DNA of 64,000 bases from Cupriavidus nantongensis (lineage in GTDB: Bacteria > Pseudomonadota > Gammaproteobacteria > Burkholderiales > Burkholderiaceae), in the NCBI RefSeq assembly GCF_001598055.1, contig NZ_CP014844.1:1550001-1614000 (forward strand), given 5' to 3'. This document shows positions 35,650 through 44,322 of this stretch, piece by piece; positions within the stretch are counted from its first letter, which is position 1, and every line of letters begins with the position of its first letter. The notes beneath the pieces are model-generated. The model was not told where the DNA came from. It saw only the letters and a program-made list of their open reading frames with translations, and ran no database searches. The position numbers and the translations under genes are program-made.

Positions 35650-36051
35650 ATGAAGCACGTCTATACCGTGGTGATGCCGATCCGCTGGGGCGACATGGAC
35701 GCCATGGGCCATGTCAACAACACCGTCTATTTCCAGTACCTGGAACAGGCGCGCATCGAATGGTTCGCCTCGCTGGGCCGCGGCGGCAAGGATGCGCAAG
35801 GGCAGGGGCCGGTCATCATCAATGCGCATATGACCTTCCTGAAGCAGCTGCGTTATCCGGGCGAGATCGAATGCCGGGTCTATGCCGGGCAGCTGGGCCG
35901 CACCAGTTTCGAGACGCGCATGGAGATCCGGCGCACCGATCTGCCCGAGGTGGTGTGGGCAGAAGGTGGGGCCAAGGTAGTGTGGTGCGACTATGCGCAG
36001 GAGAAGTCGGTGCCGGTGCCGGCGGAGATCCGGGCGATCATCGAAGGGTGA
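35650..36051 (+). CDS. Acyl-CoA thioesterase (hot-dog fold, YbgC/4HBT-like)
   Basis: A 133-residue single hot-dog domain. The signature IRWGDMDAMGHVNNTVYFQYLEQARIEWF has the conserved Asp (D15/D17) used for thioester hydrolysis in the YbgC/4-hydroxybenzoyl-CoA thioesterase family. The start at 35650 follows GGAGG; a TTG 12 bases upstream is less likely. It follows the TRAP operon and may hydrolyse an acyl-CoA formed from the imported acid; the substrate is unknown. Confidence 0.88.
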   Translation: MKHVYTVVMPIRWGDMDAMGHVNNTVYFQYLEQARIEWFASLGRGGKDAQGQGPVIINAHMTFLKQLRYPGEIECRVYAGQLGRTSFETRMEIRRTDLPEVVWAEGGAKVVWCDYAQEKSVPVPAEIRAIIEG

Positions 36052-36063
36052 TGGTTTTCGGCG

Positions 36064-36609
36064 TCAGTGCGCCACCAGCCGCTGCACCAGATCCACCGAC
36101 GTGCTCGCCCCATACTTCTTCATCAGCCGCGCCCGGTAGATATCGACCGTGCGCGGGCTGATCGCCAGCAGCTTGCCGATCTGCTTGCTGGTCTTGCCTT
36201 CCACCAGCTGCGCCGCGATCTCGCGTTCGCGCGCGGTCAGTTCGGCGGTGACCTGGCGCTTTTGCGACAAGTCCTCGAAGGTCCAGATCCCTGCGCCAAG
36301 CGGCTGGCTGCGGTCCAGCGCGCGGCCGGTGACGTGGCACCAGAACAGTTCCCCGCCGGCGCGCTTCATGATGCGTTCGTCCGAATACATGCCGCGCTTT
36401 CCCATGATCGGCGCGATGCGCGCGCCGGTGCGCTCGAATTCGTCGGCGGTGGGGTAGAGAACCTGGAACGACTGGCCCAGCAGCGCCTCGCGCGTGGTGC
36501 CGAAGATGCGGCAGACCTCTTCGTTGCAGTCTTCGATCACGCGCTCGCGTGAAAGCACCAGGCCCACGGGAGCGAGCTGGAAGGCGGTCTGGTAGTCGAT
36601 GGCGGGCAT
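36064..36609 (-). CDS. PAS-LuxR transcriptional regulator
   Basis: A 181-residue regulator. An N-terminal PAS domain (about 5-115; [19 protein letters not shown] and [12 protein letters not shown]) probably binds a small ligand. The C-terminal LuxR/FixJ HTH ([44 protein letters not shown], about 122-165) binds DNA. No receiver domain is present. It is divergent from scoAB, with the shared 180-base region containing TTACGTAA and other CGTA repeats, so it probably controls the CoA transferase genes and itself. Confidence 0.92.
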   Translation of the reverse strand: MPAIDYQTAFQLAPVGLVLSRERVIEDCNEEVCRIFGTTREALLGQSFQVLYPTADEFERTGARIAPIMGKRGMYSDERIMKRAGGELFWCHVTGRALDRSQPLGAGIWTFEDLSQKRQVTAELTAREREIAAQLVEGKTSKQIGKLLAISPRTVDIYRARLMKKYGASTSVDLVQRLVAH

Positions 36610-36623
36610 CTGCTTATGTATTT

Positions 36624-36631
36624 TTACGTAA
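36624..36631. promoter_or_regulatory. TTACGTAA palindrome with nearby CGTA repeats
   Basis: A perfect 8-bp palindrome 15 bases upstream of the PAS-LuxR start, followed by further CGTA elements (GCGTAG 36634-36639, GCGTAT 36652-36657). LuxR-type HTHs bind TACG/CGTA-containing dyads, so this is a candidate operator for the adjacent regulator. Confidence 0.45.
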
Positions 36632-36703
36632 TGGCGTAGCCGGCTGTGCTTGCGTATGCTGTCGGTCGGACGCGTTACGGCGACGGCCGACCGCCGCTGC
36701 CGA

Positions 36704-36717
36704 TTGTACCGTTACAA
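36704..36717. promoter_or_regulatory. Inverted repeat TTGTA-CCGT-TACAA upstream of scoA
   Basis: A 14-bp perfect dyad, 72 bases before the scoA start, in the divergent PAS-LuxR/scoA region. TACAAT (36713-36718) within it could serve as a -10 box. Binding factor unknown. Confidence 0.4.
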
Positions 36718-36789
36718 TTTCCCTGCGTCGCCCGCCGCACTACCCGCCGGCGGGGAGATCGACAGGGACTACCGAGGAAGGAGCGAAGC

Positions 36790-37491
36790 ATGAACAAGGT
36801 CTACGCCAGCGCCGCAGAAGCGCTTGCAGGCGTCGTCCGCGACGGCCAGACGATCGCTGTGGGCGGTTTCGGCCTGTGCGGCATCCCCGAGGCGCTGATC
36901 GGCGCGCTGCGCGACAGCGGTGCCAAGCAGCTGACCTGCATCTCCAACAACGCCGGCGTCGACGGCTTCGGCCTGGGCTTGCTGCTGGCCACGCGCCAGA
37001 TCAAGAAGATGATCTCGTCCTACGTGGGCGAGAACAAGGAGTTCGAACGCCAGTACCTGGCCGGCGAACTGGAACTGGAATTCACCCCGCAGGGCACGCT
37101 GGCCGAAAAGCTGCGCGCCGGCGGCTCGGGCATCCCGGCCTTCTTCACCAAGACCGGGGTCGGCACCATCGTCGCCGAAGGCAAGGAAATCCGCGAATTC
37201 GACGGCGAAAAGTATGTGATGGAGCGTTCGCTGACCGCCGACGTCGCGCTGGTCAAGGCCTGGAAGGCCGACAAGGCCGGCAACCTGGTGTTCCGCCGCA
37301 CCGCGCGCAACTTCAACCCGATGTGCGCGATGGCGGGCAAGGTCACCGTGGCCGAGGTCGAGCAGATCGTCGAGACCGGCGAGCTCGATCCCGACGAGAT
37401 CCACCTGGCCGGCATCTTCGTGCAGCGCCTGGTGCTCAACGCCAACCCCGAGAAACGCATCGAGCAGCGCACCGTGCGCGCGGCCAGCTAA
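36790..37491 (+). CDS. scoA: 3-oxoacid CoA-transferase subunit A
   Basis: A 233-residue alpha subunit of a succinyl-CoA:3-ketoacid (acetoacetate) CoA transferase. The N-terminal block [30 protein letters not shown] includes the Gly-rich loop of the family. [59 protein letters not shown] is diagnostic. The start at 36790 follows AAGGAG. Subunit B starts 11 bases after its stop. With the nearby bdhA it forms the route 3-hydroxybutyrate to acetoacetate to acetoacetyl-CoA. Confidence 0.93.
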   Translation: MNKVYASAAEALAGVVRDGQTIAVGGFGLCGIPEALIGALRDSGAKQLTCISNNAGVDGFGLGLLLATRQIKKMISSYVGENKEFERQYLAGELELEFTPQGTLAEKLRAGGSGIPAFFTKTGVGTIVAEGKEIREFDGEKYVMERSLTADVALVKAWKADKAGNLVFRRTARNFNPMCAMAGKVTVAEVEQIVETGELDPDEIHLAGIFVQRLVLNANPEKRIEQRTVRAAS

Positions 37492-37502
37492 GGAGACCCA
37501 TC

Positions 37503-38141
37503 ATGGCATGGACACGTGACGAAATGGCCGCGCGCGCCGCGGCCGAGCTGCAGGACGGTTTCTACGTCAACCTGGGCATCGGGCTGCCGACGCTGGTGGC
37601 CAACTGGGTGCCGGAAGGCATGGAAGTCTGGCTGCAATCCGAGAACGGCCTGCTCGGCATCGGCCCGTTCCCGACCGAGGAAGAGGTCGACGCCGACATG
37701 ATCAACGCCGGCAAGCAGACCGTGACCACGCTGCCGGGCTCGTCGATCTTCTCGTCGGCCGACTCGTTCGCGATGATCCGCGGCGGCCACATCAACCTGG
37801 CCATCCTGGGCGCGATGCAGGTCAGCGAGAAGGGCGACCTGGCCAACTGGATGATTCCCGGCAAGATGGTCAAGGGCATGGGCGGCGCGATGGACCTGGT
37901 CGCCGGCGTCGGCCGCGTGGTGGTGCTGATGGAACACACCGCCAAGAAGAAGGACGGCACCGAGGACCTCAAGATCCTGAAGCAGTGCAACCTGCCGCTG
38001 ACCGGCGTGGGCGTGGTCAACCGCATCATCACCGACCTGGGCGTGATCGACGTGACCGCGGACGGCCTCAAGCTGGTGGAAACCGCGCCGGGCGTCAGCC
38101 GCGAGGAAATCCAGGCGAAGACGGGGGCGCCGCTGCTGTAA
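37503..38141 (+). CDS. scoB: 3-oxoacid CoA-transferase subunit B
   Basis: A 212-residue beta subunit. The catalytic Glu, which forms the enzyme-CoA thioester, is in [13 protein letters not shown] (about residue 47). [42 protein letters not shown] is the characteristic glycine-rich part. Start ATG 37503 follows AAGGAG. The frame is open far upstream inside scoA, without meaning. A strong terminator follows. Confidence 0.94.
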   Translation: MAWTRDEMAARAAAELQDGFYVNLGIGLPTLVANWVPEGMEVWLQSENGLLGIGPFPTEEEVDADMINAGKQTVTTLPGSSIFSSADSFAMIRGGHINLAILGAMQVSEKGDLANWMIPGKMVKGMGGAMDLVAGVGRVVVLMEHTAKKKDGTEDLKILKQCNLPLTGVGVVNRIITDLGVIDVTADGLKLVETAPGVSREEIQAKTGAPLL

Positions 38142-38168
38142 GCCAGCCCTTCGGTCAAGGCCTGACGA

Positions 38169-38204
38169 GCCCTGTGGCGCACTGCGCCACAGGGCTTTTT
38201 TCTT
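38169..38204 (+). terminator. Rho-independent terminator after scoB
   Basis: A perfect 12-bp stem GCCCTGTGGCGC/GCGCCACAGGGC with a 3-base loop (38169-38195), followed by TTTTTTCTT. It ends the scoAB transcript. Confidence 0.93.
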
Positions 38205-38347
38205 GAGGTGTCCGGATAACCGATTAGGTCGGTCGGCTGGGCCAGCTAGCTCTATCGGCGAATGGCCTGTCCCCGCACGTGTCGCTATGCTGGCCGCTTC
38301 CGCGCAGGCGTGTGCCTGCCAAGTCAATGCTCTACGCAAGGTGCGCG

Positions 38348-38728
38348 ATGCCCGCTTCCCCCACCCCATCCCTGCCCCTGGTCTACGCCTGCTCCGGCTG
38401 CTCCAGCGTGGCGCAGCTGGCCAATGCCTGCGCGGTGCGGCTGGACCGCGGCGGCCGCGCGGAAATGTCGTGCATCAGCGGCGTGGGCGGCGGCGTGCCG
38501 GCGCTGACGCGGGTGGCGCGGTCGGGCCGGCCGATCCTGGCGCTGGACGGGTGTCCGCTGGCTTGCGTGCAGGCGTGCCTGGCCAACGTGGGCGTGGTGC
38601 CGGACCAGCACCTGGTGCTGAACCGGCTGGGCGCGGTCAAGCGCCAGCACGGCGCATGCACCGAGGGCGAGACCGAGGCGGTGTGGCGGGAGGTCGAGGC
38701 GGCGCTGCAGCGCCTCGCGGTGGGGTAG
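38348..38728 (+). CDS. DGC-domain (putative zinc-binding) protein
   Basis: A 126-residue Cys-rich protein. The pattern VYACSGCSSVAQLANACAVRLDRGG ... EMSCISGVGGGVPALTRVARSGRPILALDGCPLACVQACLANVGV is that of the DGC family, named for its conserved Asp-Gly-Cys (DGCPL here). The Cys residues are thought to bind zinc. Some relatives sit next to metal or arsenic resistance genes. Start 38348 is chosen for CAAGG six bases upstream; an in-frame ATG at 38327 is possible. Role unknown. Confidence 0.82.
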   Translation: MPASPTPSLPLVYACSGCSSVAQLANACAVRLDRGGRAEMSCISGVGGGVPALTRVARSGRPILALDGCPLACVQACLANVGVVPDQHLVLNRLGAVKRQHGACTEGETEAVWREVEAALQRLAVG

Positions 38729-38769
38729 GGCTGCCGGATGCGCCGCGGCGCATCCGGCGCGGCGGCAAC

Positions 38770-39261
38770 TCAGGCCGCCGGCTTGTTGTGGCGGCTGAAC
38801 ACCGACGCGGCGCCGTCGGCCTTGACCAGCAGCACGTCGAACGGATCCTTGCGCGGTCCCTGTTCCATGCCCGGCGAGCCGACCGGCATGCCCGGCACCG
38901 CCAGCCCGACTGCCTTGGGCTTGGCCGCCAGCAGCTTGCGGATATCGGCGGCGGGCACATGGCCCTCGATCGCATAGCCGGCGATATGGCCGGTATGGCA
39001 GGAGCCGAAGCGCTCGGGCATGCCGAAACGCTTGCGGTATGCGCCGGTATCCTCGACGTCATGCACCGTCACGGTGAAGCCGTTGGCGCGCAGGTGCTTG
39101 ACCCATTCCTCGCAGCAGCCGCACAGCGGGCTCTTGTAGACGTCGATCGCGAGCGGCTTCGCCTGCGCGAAGGCATCGGCCGCGGGGCCCAGCACGCCCA
39201 CTGCAAGCGTGCCGAGCGCGAGCGCGCCCAGGGTCCCGAGAAAACGTCGTCGTGCCATCAT
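38770..39261 (-). CDS. DUF411 exported metal-binding protein
   Basis: A 163-residue protein with a Tat-like signal (MMARRRFLGTLGALALGTLAVGVLG) and a mature domain VYKSPLCGCCEEWVKHLRANGFTVTVHDVEDT. The CGCC pair together with GSCHTGHIAGYAIEGHVPA are the DUF411 motifs; related proteins in gamma-proteobacteria are linked to copper or silver resistance. The domain resembles a thioredoxin-like fold. It should act in the periplasm. It is convergent with the DGC gene and upstream of nothing obvious in copper handling. Confidence 0.88.
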   Translation of the reverse strand: MMARRRFLGTLGALALGTLAVGVLGPAADAFAQAKPLAIDVYKSPLCGCCEEWVKHLRANGFTVTVHDVEDTGAYRKRFGMPERFGSCHTGHIAGYAIEGHVPAADIRKLLAAKPKAVGLAVPGMPVGSPGMEQGPRKDPFDVLLVKADGAASVFSRHNKPAA

Positions 39262-39313
39262 TGCTTGTTGCTCCTTGCTGCGGTGCCCTGATGCGGCACC
39301 TTACTGCTCCACC

Positions 39314-40090
39314 TTACTGCGCCACCCAGCCGCCATCCATGTTCCAGATCGCGCCGCGCACCTGGCGTGCCGCTTCGGACGACAGGAACACGGCCAGCGC
39401 GCCCAGCTCGTCGGGCGTGACGAACTGCCCCGAGGGCTGCTTTTCCAGCACCAGTTCGCGCTTGGCCTGCTCGACCGGGATGCCTTCCTTCTGCGCGCGG
39501 GCTTCGACCTGCTTCTGCACCAGCGGCGTCAGCACCCAGCCGGGGCAGATCGCGTTGGCGGTCACGCCGGTCTGCGCGGTTTCCAGCGCGGTCACCTTGG
39601 TAAAGCCGACGATGCCGTGCTTGGCCGCGACGTAGGCGGATTTCTGTGCCGACGCCACCAGCCCGTGAGTGGAGGCGACGTTGATGATGCGGCCCCAGTT
39701 CTTCTGCTTCATGCCGGGCAGCGCCAGGCGCGTGGTATGGAAGGCCGAGGTCAGGTTGATGGCGATGATCGCGTCCCAGCGCTCGGGCGGGAAATCCTCG
39801 ATGGTGGCGACGTGCTGGATGCCGGCGTTGTTGACCAGGATGTCGGCGCCGCCGAACTCGGCCTGCGCGTAGCGCATCATGTCTTCGATCTCGGCCGCCT
39901 TGCTCATGTCGGCGCCGTGGTAGCCGACGCGGATGCCCTGTCCGGCCTGCGCGATCTCGCTCTTTGCGGCGTCCGCGTCACCGAAGCCGTTGACGATGAT
40001 GTGAGCGCCCTGCGCCGCCAGCGCCTTTGCGATGCCGAGCCCGATGCCGCTGGTCGAGCCAGTCACCAGTGCGGTCTTGCCGTTGAGCAT
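39314..40090 (-). CDS. bdhA: D-3-hydroxybutyrate dehydrogenase
   Basis: A 258-residue SDR that oxidises (R)-3-hydroxybutyrate to acetoacetate with NAD+. TGSTSGIG (10-17), NNAGIQHVATIEDFP, NVASTHGLVASAQKSAYVAAKHG (Ser, Tyr, Lys catalytic set) and CPGWVLTPLVQKQVEARAQKEG are typical of BdhA rather than generic FabG. The start at 40090 (MLNGKTALVTG) is family-typical; the frame upstream is Arg-rich. It sits near scoAB, fitting PHB or ketone-body use, and is divergent from an alpha/beta hydrolase. Confidence 0.93.
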   Translation of the reverse strand: MLNGKTALVTGSTSGIGLGIAKALAAQGAHIIVNGFGDADAAKSEIAQAGQGIRVGYHGADMSKAAEIEDMMRYAQAEFGGADILVNNAGIQHVATIEDFPPERWDAIIAINLTSAFHTTRLALPGMKQKNWGRIINVASTHGLVASAQKSAYVAAKHGIVGFTKVTALETAQTGVTANAICPGWVLTPLVQKQVEARAQKEGIPVEQAKRELVLEKQPSGQFVTPDELGALAVFLSSEAARQVRGAIWNMDGGWVAQ

Positions 40091-40296
40091 GTAAGCCTCC
40101 GTCGAGAGAAAGGGGATGCCACGGCAGTACAGCCGCCGGATGGGCGGCGCGCGCCGTGGCGGTGCGCGCTCCGCGCGCGAGGGCGCGGACACTGTGCTGT
40201 GGCATTGTACCCGCTGCGGCGTACAATCCAGCTTTGCTCAACCTCCGGCGGCGGCGCCTCATGGCGCTGTGCGGTCCGGTTTGTCAGGGAGTCCAG

Positions 40297-41178
40297 ATGT
40301 CTGCCAGTCCGCGTCTCGGTTTCGTCCAGTGCATCAGTCCGGCGGGCCTGCACCGCATGGCCTACCACGAGTGGGGCGACCCCGCCAATCCGCGCGTGCT
40401 GGTGTGCGCGCACGGCCTGACGCGCACCGGGCGCGACTTCGACGCCGTGGCGCGCGCGCTGTGCGGCGACTACCGCGTGGTGTGCCCCGACGTGGTCGGC
40501 CGCGGCCGTTCCGAATGGCTGGCCGATGCCAACGGCTACGTGGTGCCGCAGTATGTCTCCGACATGGTCACGCTGATCGCGCGGCTCAATGTGGAGAAGG
40601 TGGACTGGTTCGGCACCTCGATGGGCGGGCTGATCGGCATGGGCCTGGCCGGGCTGCCCAAGTCGCCGGTGCGCAGGCTGCTGCTCAATGACGTCGGCCC
40701 CCGCATCGCGCCGTCGGCGGTCGAGCGTATCGGTGCCTACCTTGGCTTGCCGGTGCGCTTCAAGACCTTCGAGGAAGGGCTGGCGTACCTGCAGACCATC
40801 AGCGCCTCGTTCGGGCGCCACAGCCCCGAGCAGTGGCGCGAGCTCAACGCCGCCATCCTGAAACCGATGCAGGGCGCCGACGGGCTGGAATGGGGCTTGC
40901 ATTACGATCCGCAGCTGGCGCTGCCGTTCCGCAAGTCGACGCCCGAGGCCATCGCCGCCGGCGAAGCCGCGCTGTGGCGCAGCTTCGAAGCGATCGAGGC
41001 GCCGGTGCTGGTGGTGCGCGGCGCGCAGTCCGACCTGCTGCTGCGCGAGACCGTCGCCGAGATGGTGGCGCGCGGCCAGCATGTGAGCTCGGTGGAAGTG
41101 CCCGATGTGGGCCACGCCCCGACCTTTGTCGATCCGGCGCAGATCGCGATCGTGCGCCAGTTCTTTACCGGCGCCTGA
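40297..41178 (+). CDS. Alpha/beta hydrolase
   Basis: A 293-residue alpha/beta-hydrolase. It shows the oxyanion region CAHGLTRTGRDF, CPDVVGRGRSEW, nucleophile elbow GTSMGGLIGMGLAG, acid in VRGAQSDLL and His in VPDVGHAPTF. The start at 40297 follows CAGGGAG. The substrate is unknown; its place between bdhA and ridA/relA may point to an ester or oligomer of 3-hydroxybutyrate, but nothing in the protein shows that. Confidence 0.87.
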   Translation: MSASPRLGFVQCISPAGLHRMAYHEWGDPANPRVLVCAHGLTRTGRDFDAVARALCGDYRVVCPDVVGRGRSEWLADANGYVVPQYVSDMVTLIARLNVEKVDWFGTSMGGLIGMGLAGLPKSPVRRLLLNDVGPRIAPSAVERIGAYLGLPVRFKTFEEGLAYLQTISASFGRHSPEQWRELNAAILKPMQGADGLEWGLHYDPQLALPFRKSTPEAIAAGEAALWRSFEAIEAPVLVVRGAQSDLLLRETVAEMVARGQHVSSVEVPDVGHAPTFVDPAQIAIVRQFFTGA

Positions 41179-41260
41179 GCGCGCCCGCGGCCGGAAGGTT
41201 GCCGGCCCGGGTTGCCGGCCAGTTTGTGATCCGGCTGTTTTTATCGAGTTACGCATTGCC

Positions 41261-41623
41261 ATGAGTCTTCCTGAACTGAAGCGCGCCCACGTGGGCAAGC
41301 GCCTGTCCGAATACGCGGTCTACAACGGTGTGGTCTATCTGGCCGGCCAGGTGCCCGAGGTCGATCCCAAGGCCGATATCCGCGGCCAGACGCGCGAGGT
41401 GCTGGGCCATATCGACCGCCTGCTGGCCGAGGCCGGCAGCGACAAGACCCGCATCCTGTCGTGCCAGATCTTCCTGACCAACATCGACCTGATCGGCGCA
41501 ATGAACGAGGTCTGGGACGCCTGGGTGCCGCAAGGCAACACGCCGCCGCGCGCCACCGTCGAGGCCCGCCTGGCCAATCCCGATTACCTGATCGAAGTGG
41601 TGGTGACCGCTGCGCTCAACTGA
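41261..41623 (+). CDS. RidA/YjgF/Rid-family deaminase
   Basis: A 120-residue Rid protein. LKRAHVGKRLSEYAVYNGVVYLAGQVPEVDPKADIRGQTREVLGHIDRLLAEAGSDKTRILSCQIFLTNI and PPRATVEARLANPDYLIEVVVTAALN are typical, including the Arg in PPRAT that holds the carboxylate of an imine substrate in active RidA proteins. The N-terminal half is more like the RidA-related subfamilies than the canonical one. It is expected to be a small trimer that hydrolyses reactive enamines/imines. It precedes relA by 15 bases and may share its transcript. Confidence 0.88.
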   Translation: MSLPELKRAHVGKRLSEYAVYNGVVYLAGQVPEVDPKADIRGQTREVLGHIDRLLAEAGSDKTRILSCQIFLTNIDLIGAMNEVWDAWVPQGNTPPRATVEARLANPDYLIEVVVTAALN

Positions 41624-41638
41624 TGCAGGCGCTGTGAC

Positions 41639-43867
41639 ATGGTGACGTCGACCGACCTGGCTGGCCGGGTCGCGGGCATTCCGGATACCGAGCTGGTCGA
41701 GCGCGCACTGGCGTATGTGCGCGAGCACGGCGCCGGCGTTGCGCTGCCCACCGGCGAGACCGTGCAGTCGCACGCGGAAGGGATGCTGCGCATCCTCGAC
41801 GGCCTGCGCGTGGACGATTCCGCGCGCGCGGCCGCGTGCCTGTTTGGGCTGGCGGCATTCGTGCCCGAGACCGAGGCCGAGATCGAACCGCGCTTCGGCG
41901 AGGAAGTGGCGCGGCTGGTCAATGGCGTGCGGCAGCTGCTGCGCATCGGCGCGATCGCCGGCAACCGCCCCGGCGTGGAGTCGGCCGCGCCGTCGAAGAA
42001 CGAGGCCCAGGCCCGCCACGAGCAGGTCGAGGCGCTGCGCAAGATGCTGCTGGCGTTCGCGCAGGACATCCGCGTGGTGCTGGTGCGGCTGGCGTCGCGG
42101 CTGCAGACGCTGCGCTGGCTGGCCGAGACCAAGCAGGCACCGCTGCCCGGCGTGGCGCGCGAAACGCTCGACATCTACGCGCCGCTGGCCAACCGCCTGG
42201 GCATCTGGCAGATGAAGTGGGAGCTGGAAGACCTGGCCTTCCGCTTCGAGCAGCCCGATACCTACAAGCGCATCGCCCGCCTGCTGGATGAAAAGCGCAT
42301 CGAGCGCGAAGGCTATATCGCCGGCGCGATCGCGCGGCTGCAGTCCGAGCTGGCCACCGCCGGCATCCGCGCCGAGGTGAGCGGACGCCCGAAGCACATC
42401 TACAGCATCTGGAAGAAGATGCGCGGCAAGGAGCTGGATTTTGCCGACCTGTACGATGTGCGCGCGTTCCGCGTGATCGTCGACGATATCAAGGACTGCT
42501 ATACGGTGCTCGGCATCGTCCACCATATCTGGCAGCCGATCCCGCGCGAGTTCGACGACTACATCTCGCGGCCCAAGGCCAACGGCTACAAGTCGCTGCA
42601 CACGGTGGTGATCGGCGACGACGGGCGCGCCTTCGAGGTGCAGATCCGCACCCACGAGATGCACCACTTCGCCGAGTACGGCGTGGCCGCGCACTGGCGC
42701 TACAAGGAGGCGGGCAGCCGCGGCTATGCCGGGCAGTTCTCCGCCAGCGAGCGCTACGACGAGAAGATCGCCTGGCTGCGCCAGCTGCTGGCGTGGAAGG
42801 ACGATGCCGATCACAGCGTGGCGCACGACGAATCGTGGGAGCAGATCAAGCACGCCGCGATCGACGACCACATCTACGTGCTGACGCCGCAGGCGCGCGT
42901 GGTGGCGCTGCCGCAGGGCGCGACCGCGGTGGACTTCGCCTACTACCTGCACAGCGACCTCGGCCACCGCTGCCGCGGCGCGCGCGTGGACGGCACCATG
43001 GTGCCGCTGAACACGCCGCTCAAGAACGGTCAGACCGTCGAGATCATCGCGGTCAAGCAGGGCGGGCCGTCGCGCGACTGGCTCAATGCCGACTTGGGCT
43101 ACCTGGCCAGCAGCCGCGCCCGGGCCAAGGTGCGTGCGTGGTTCAACGCGATGGATTCGCAGGAAACCATTGCGCAGGGCCGCGCGCTGATCGACAAGAC
43201 CCTGCAGCGCGAAGGCAAGACCGCGGTCAAGCTGGAAGACCTGGCGACGCGGCTGGGCTTCAAGACTCCCGACGAGCTGTTCGCCGCGGTGGCCAAGGAC
43301 GAGTTCAGCCTGCGCCATGTGGAGCACGCGCTGCGCCACCCGGAAGGCGAAGTCCAGGCGCCGCTGAGCGAGGAAGACGCCGTCACCAAGAAGAGCCGCG
43401 CCACCAGCGTGGCGCGCGGCGCCAAGAGCGGCGTGCTGGTGGTGGGCGTCGATTCGCTGATGACGCAGATGTCGCGCTGCTGCAAGCCGGCGCCACCCGA
43501 CGAGATCGTCGGCTTTGTCACGCGCGGGCGCGGGGTGTCGATCCATCGCCGCAACTGCCATACCTTCCAGCAGCTGTCAGCGCGCGCGCCCGAGCGCGTG
43601 ATCCAGACCGAATGGGGCAAGAAGAGCCACGCCGCGGTCTACCCGGTCGATATCCAGGTCGAGGCGATCGACCGGCAGGGCCTGCTGCGCGACATCTCCG
43701 AAGTGCTGTCGCGCGAGAAGATCAACGTCACCGGGGTCAAGACGCTGTCGAGCAAGGGCGTGGCGCGCATGCAGTTCACCGCCGAGGTGTCCGAGGCCAC
43801 GCAGCTGCAGCGGGCACTGCTGATGATCGAAGAGGTCCAGGGGGTGTTGCAGGCAAAAAGAAAGTGA
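41639..43867 (+). CDS. relA: (p)ppGpp synthetase RelA (monofunctional)
   Basis: A 742-residue long Rel protein making (p)ppGpp from ATP and GTP/GDP on stalled ribosomes. Domains: an inactive hydrolase domain (about 40-210) where the HD catalytic pair is lost, reading ACLFGLAAFVPETE at 66-79; a synthetase domain (about 260-380) with EFDD (304-307), the ExDD form specific to synthetase-only RelA, and GYKSLHTVV; TGS (from about 410, DHIYVLTPQARVVALPQG); a zinc-finger region with CCKPAPPDE; and a C-terminal ACT domain (VEAIDRQGLLRDISEVL). SpoT is not in the window. Confidence 0.96.
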   Translation: MVTSTDLAGRVAGIPDTELVERALAYVREHGAGVALPTGETVQSHAEGMLRILDGLRVDDSARAAACLFGLAAFVPETEAEIEPRFGEEVARLVNGVRQLLRIGAIAGNRPGVESAAPSKNEAQARHEQVEALRKMLLAFAQDIRVVLVRLASRLQTLRWLAETKQAPLPGVARETLDIYAPLANRLGIWQMKWELEDLAFRFEQPDTYKRIARLLDEKRIEREGYIAGAIARLQSELATAGIRAEVSGRPKHIYSIWKKMRGKELDFADLYDVRAFRVIVDDIKDCYTVLGIVHHIWQPIPREFDDYISRPKANGYKSLHTVVIGDDGRAFEVQIRTHEMHHFAEYGVAAHWRYKEAGSRGYAGQFSASERYDEKIAWLRQLLAWKDDADHSVAHDESWEQIKHAAIDDHIYVLTPQARVVALPQGATAVDFAYYLHSDLGHRCRGARVDGTMVPLNTPLKNGQTVEIIAVKQGGPSRDWLNADLGYLASSRARAKVRAWFNAMDSQETIAQGRALIDKTLQREGKTAVKLEDLATRLGFKTPDELFAAVAKDEFSLRHVEHALRHPEGEVQAPLSEEDAVTKKSRATSVARGAKSGVLVVGVDSLMTQMSRCCKPAPPDEIVGFVTRGRGVSIHRRNCHTFQQLSARAPERVIQTEWGKKSHAAVYPVDIQVEAIDRQGLLRDISEVLSREKINVTGVKTLSSKGVARMQFTAEVSEATQLQRALLMIEEVQGVLQAKRK

Positions 43868-43888
43868 TGCTATACTTGCGGCTTCGCT

Positions 43889-43965
43889 AGGCTCGTAGCT
43901 CAGCTGGTTAGAGCACCACCTTGACATGGTGGGGGTCGTTGGTTCGAGTCCAATCGAGCCTACCA
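43889..43965 (+). tRNA. tRNA-Val (GAC)
   Basis: 77 bases with encoded CCA. The acceptor stem AGGCTCG/CGAGCCT is 7 bp. The anticodon stem CCACC/GGTGG encloses loop TTGACAT with anticodon GAC, and the T arm has TTCGAGT. It sits 21 bases after relA; a terminator is found at 44126-44152. Confidence 0.96.
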
Positions 43966-44125
43966 ACGAATTGCAGTAAAGCAGTAACAAGAAGTGCGGC
44001 AAGTCCGATTCAACCCCATACGGAACGGAAGGCATCATGGTTATGACACCGCGAACTACTACCGCTGGCAAGCGACAGTAGTCGAGGTGCGCCTTCGACC
44101 CGGTTGGATCGGGTTTGACAAAGAG

Positions 44126-44152
44126 AAACGCGGCCTTGGCCGCGTTTTTTTT
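44126..44152 (+). terminator. Rho-independent terminator downstream of tRNA-Val
   Basis: CGCGGC-CTTG-GCCGCG (44129-44144) followed by eight T and preceded by AAA. It ends the tRNA-Val transcript or acts in the long leader before thrS. Confidence 0.9.
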
Positions 44153-44322
44153 CGTCCGTCGCTTGCCAGCCGCCCTGATAAGCTGCCGCCTTCCCGTGCG
44201 GCAGGGCGGGGCAGCCAAGAACCAATCGCCGGCGCGCAGGCATGCGGGCCGGTGCCACAAGATGCAGTTTGATCCGCTCAGGCGAGGCGCAAGACGCCGC
44301 CGGCGGAACCTGGAGAGTCGAA
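44153..44322 (+). promoter_or_regulatory. thrS upstream region with competing stems
   Basis: Between the terminator and thrS there are two hairpins that cannot form together: CTGCCGC/GCGGCAG (44183-44189 with 44198-44204) and CCGCCCTG/CAGGGCGG (44170-44177 with 44202-44209). They share bases 44202-44204. thrS is autoregulated by leader structure in E. coli; similar control here is a guess. Together with 43966-44125 this is the only longer stretch without a gene in the translation block. Confidence 0.35.

Noticed and set aside
41639..43867. Bifunctional Rel/SpoT
   Set aside because: The HD hydrolase pair is missing and the synthetase motif is ExDD, so it is synthetase-only RelA.
43985..44150. 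Minus-strand reading frame over tRNA-Val containing a segment such as GLEPTTPTMSRWCSNQLSYEP
   Set aside because: This is a classic false protein from translating the complement of a tRNA gene.
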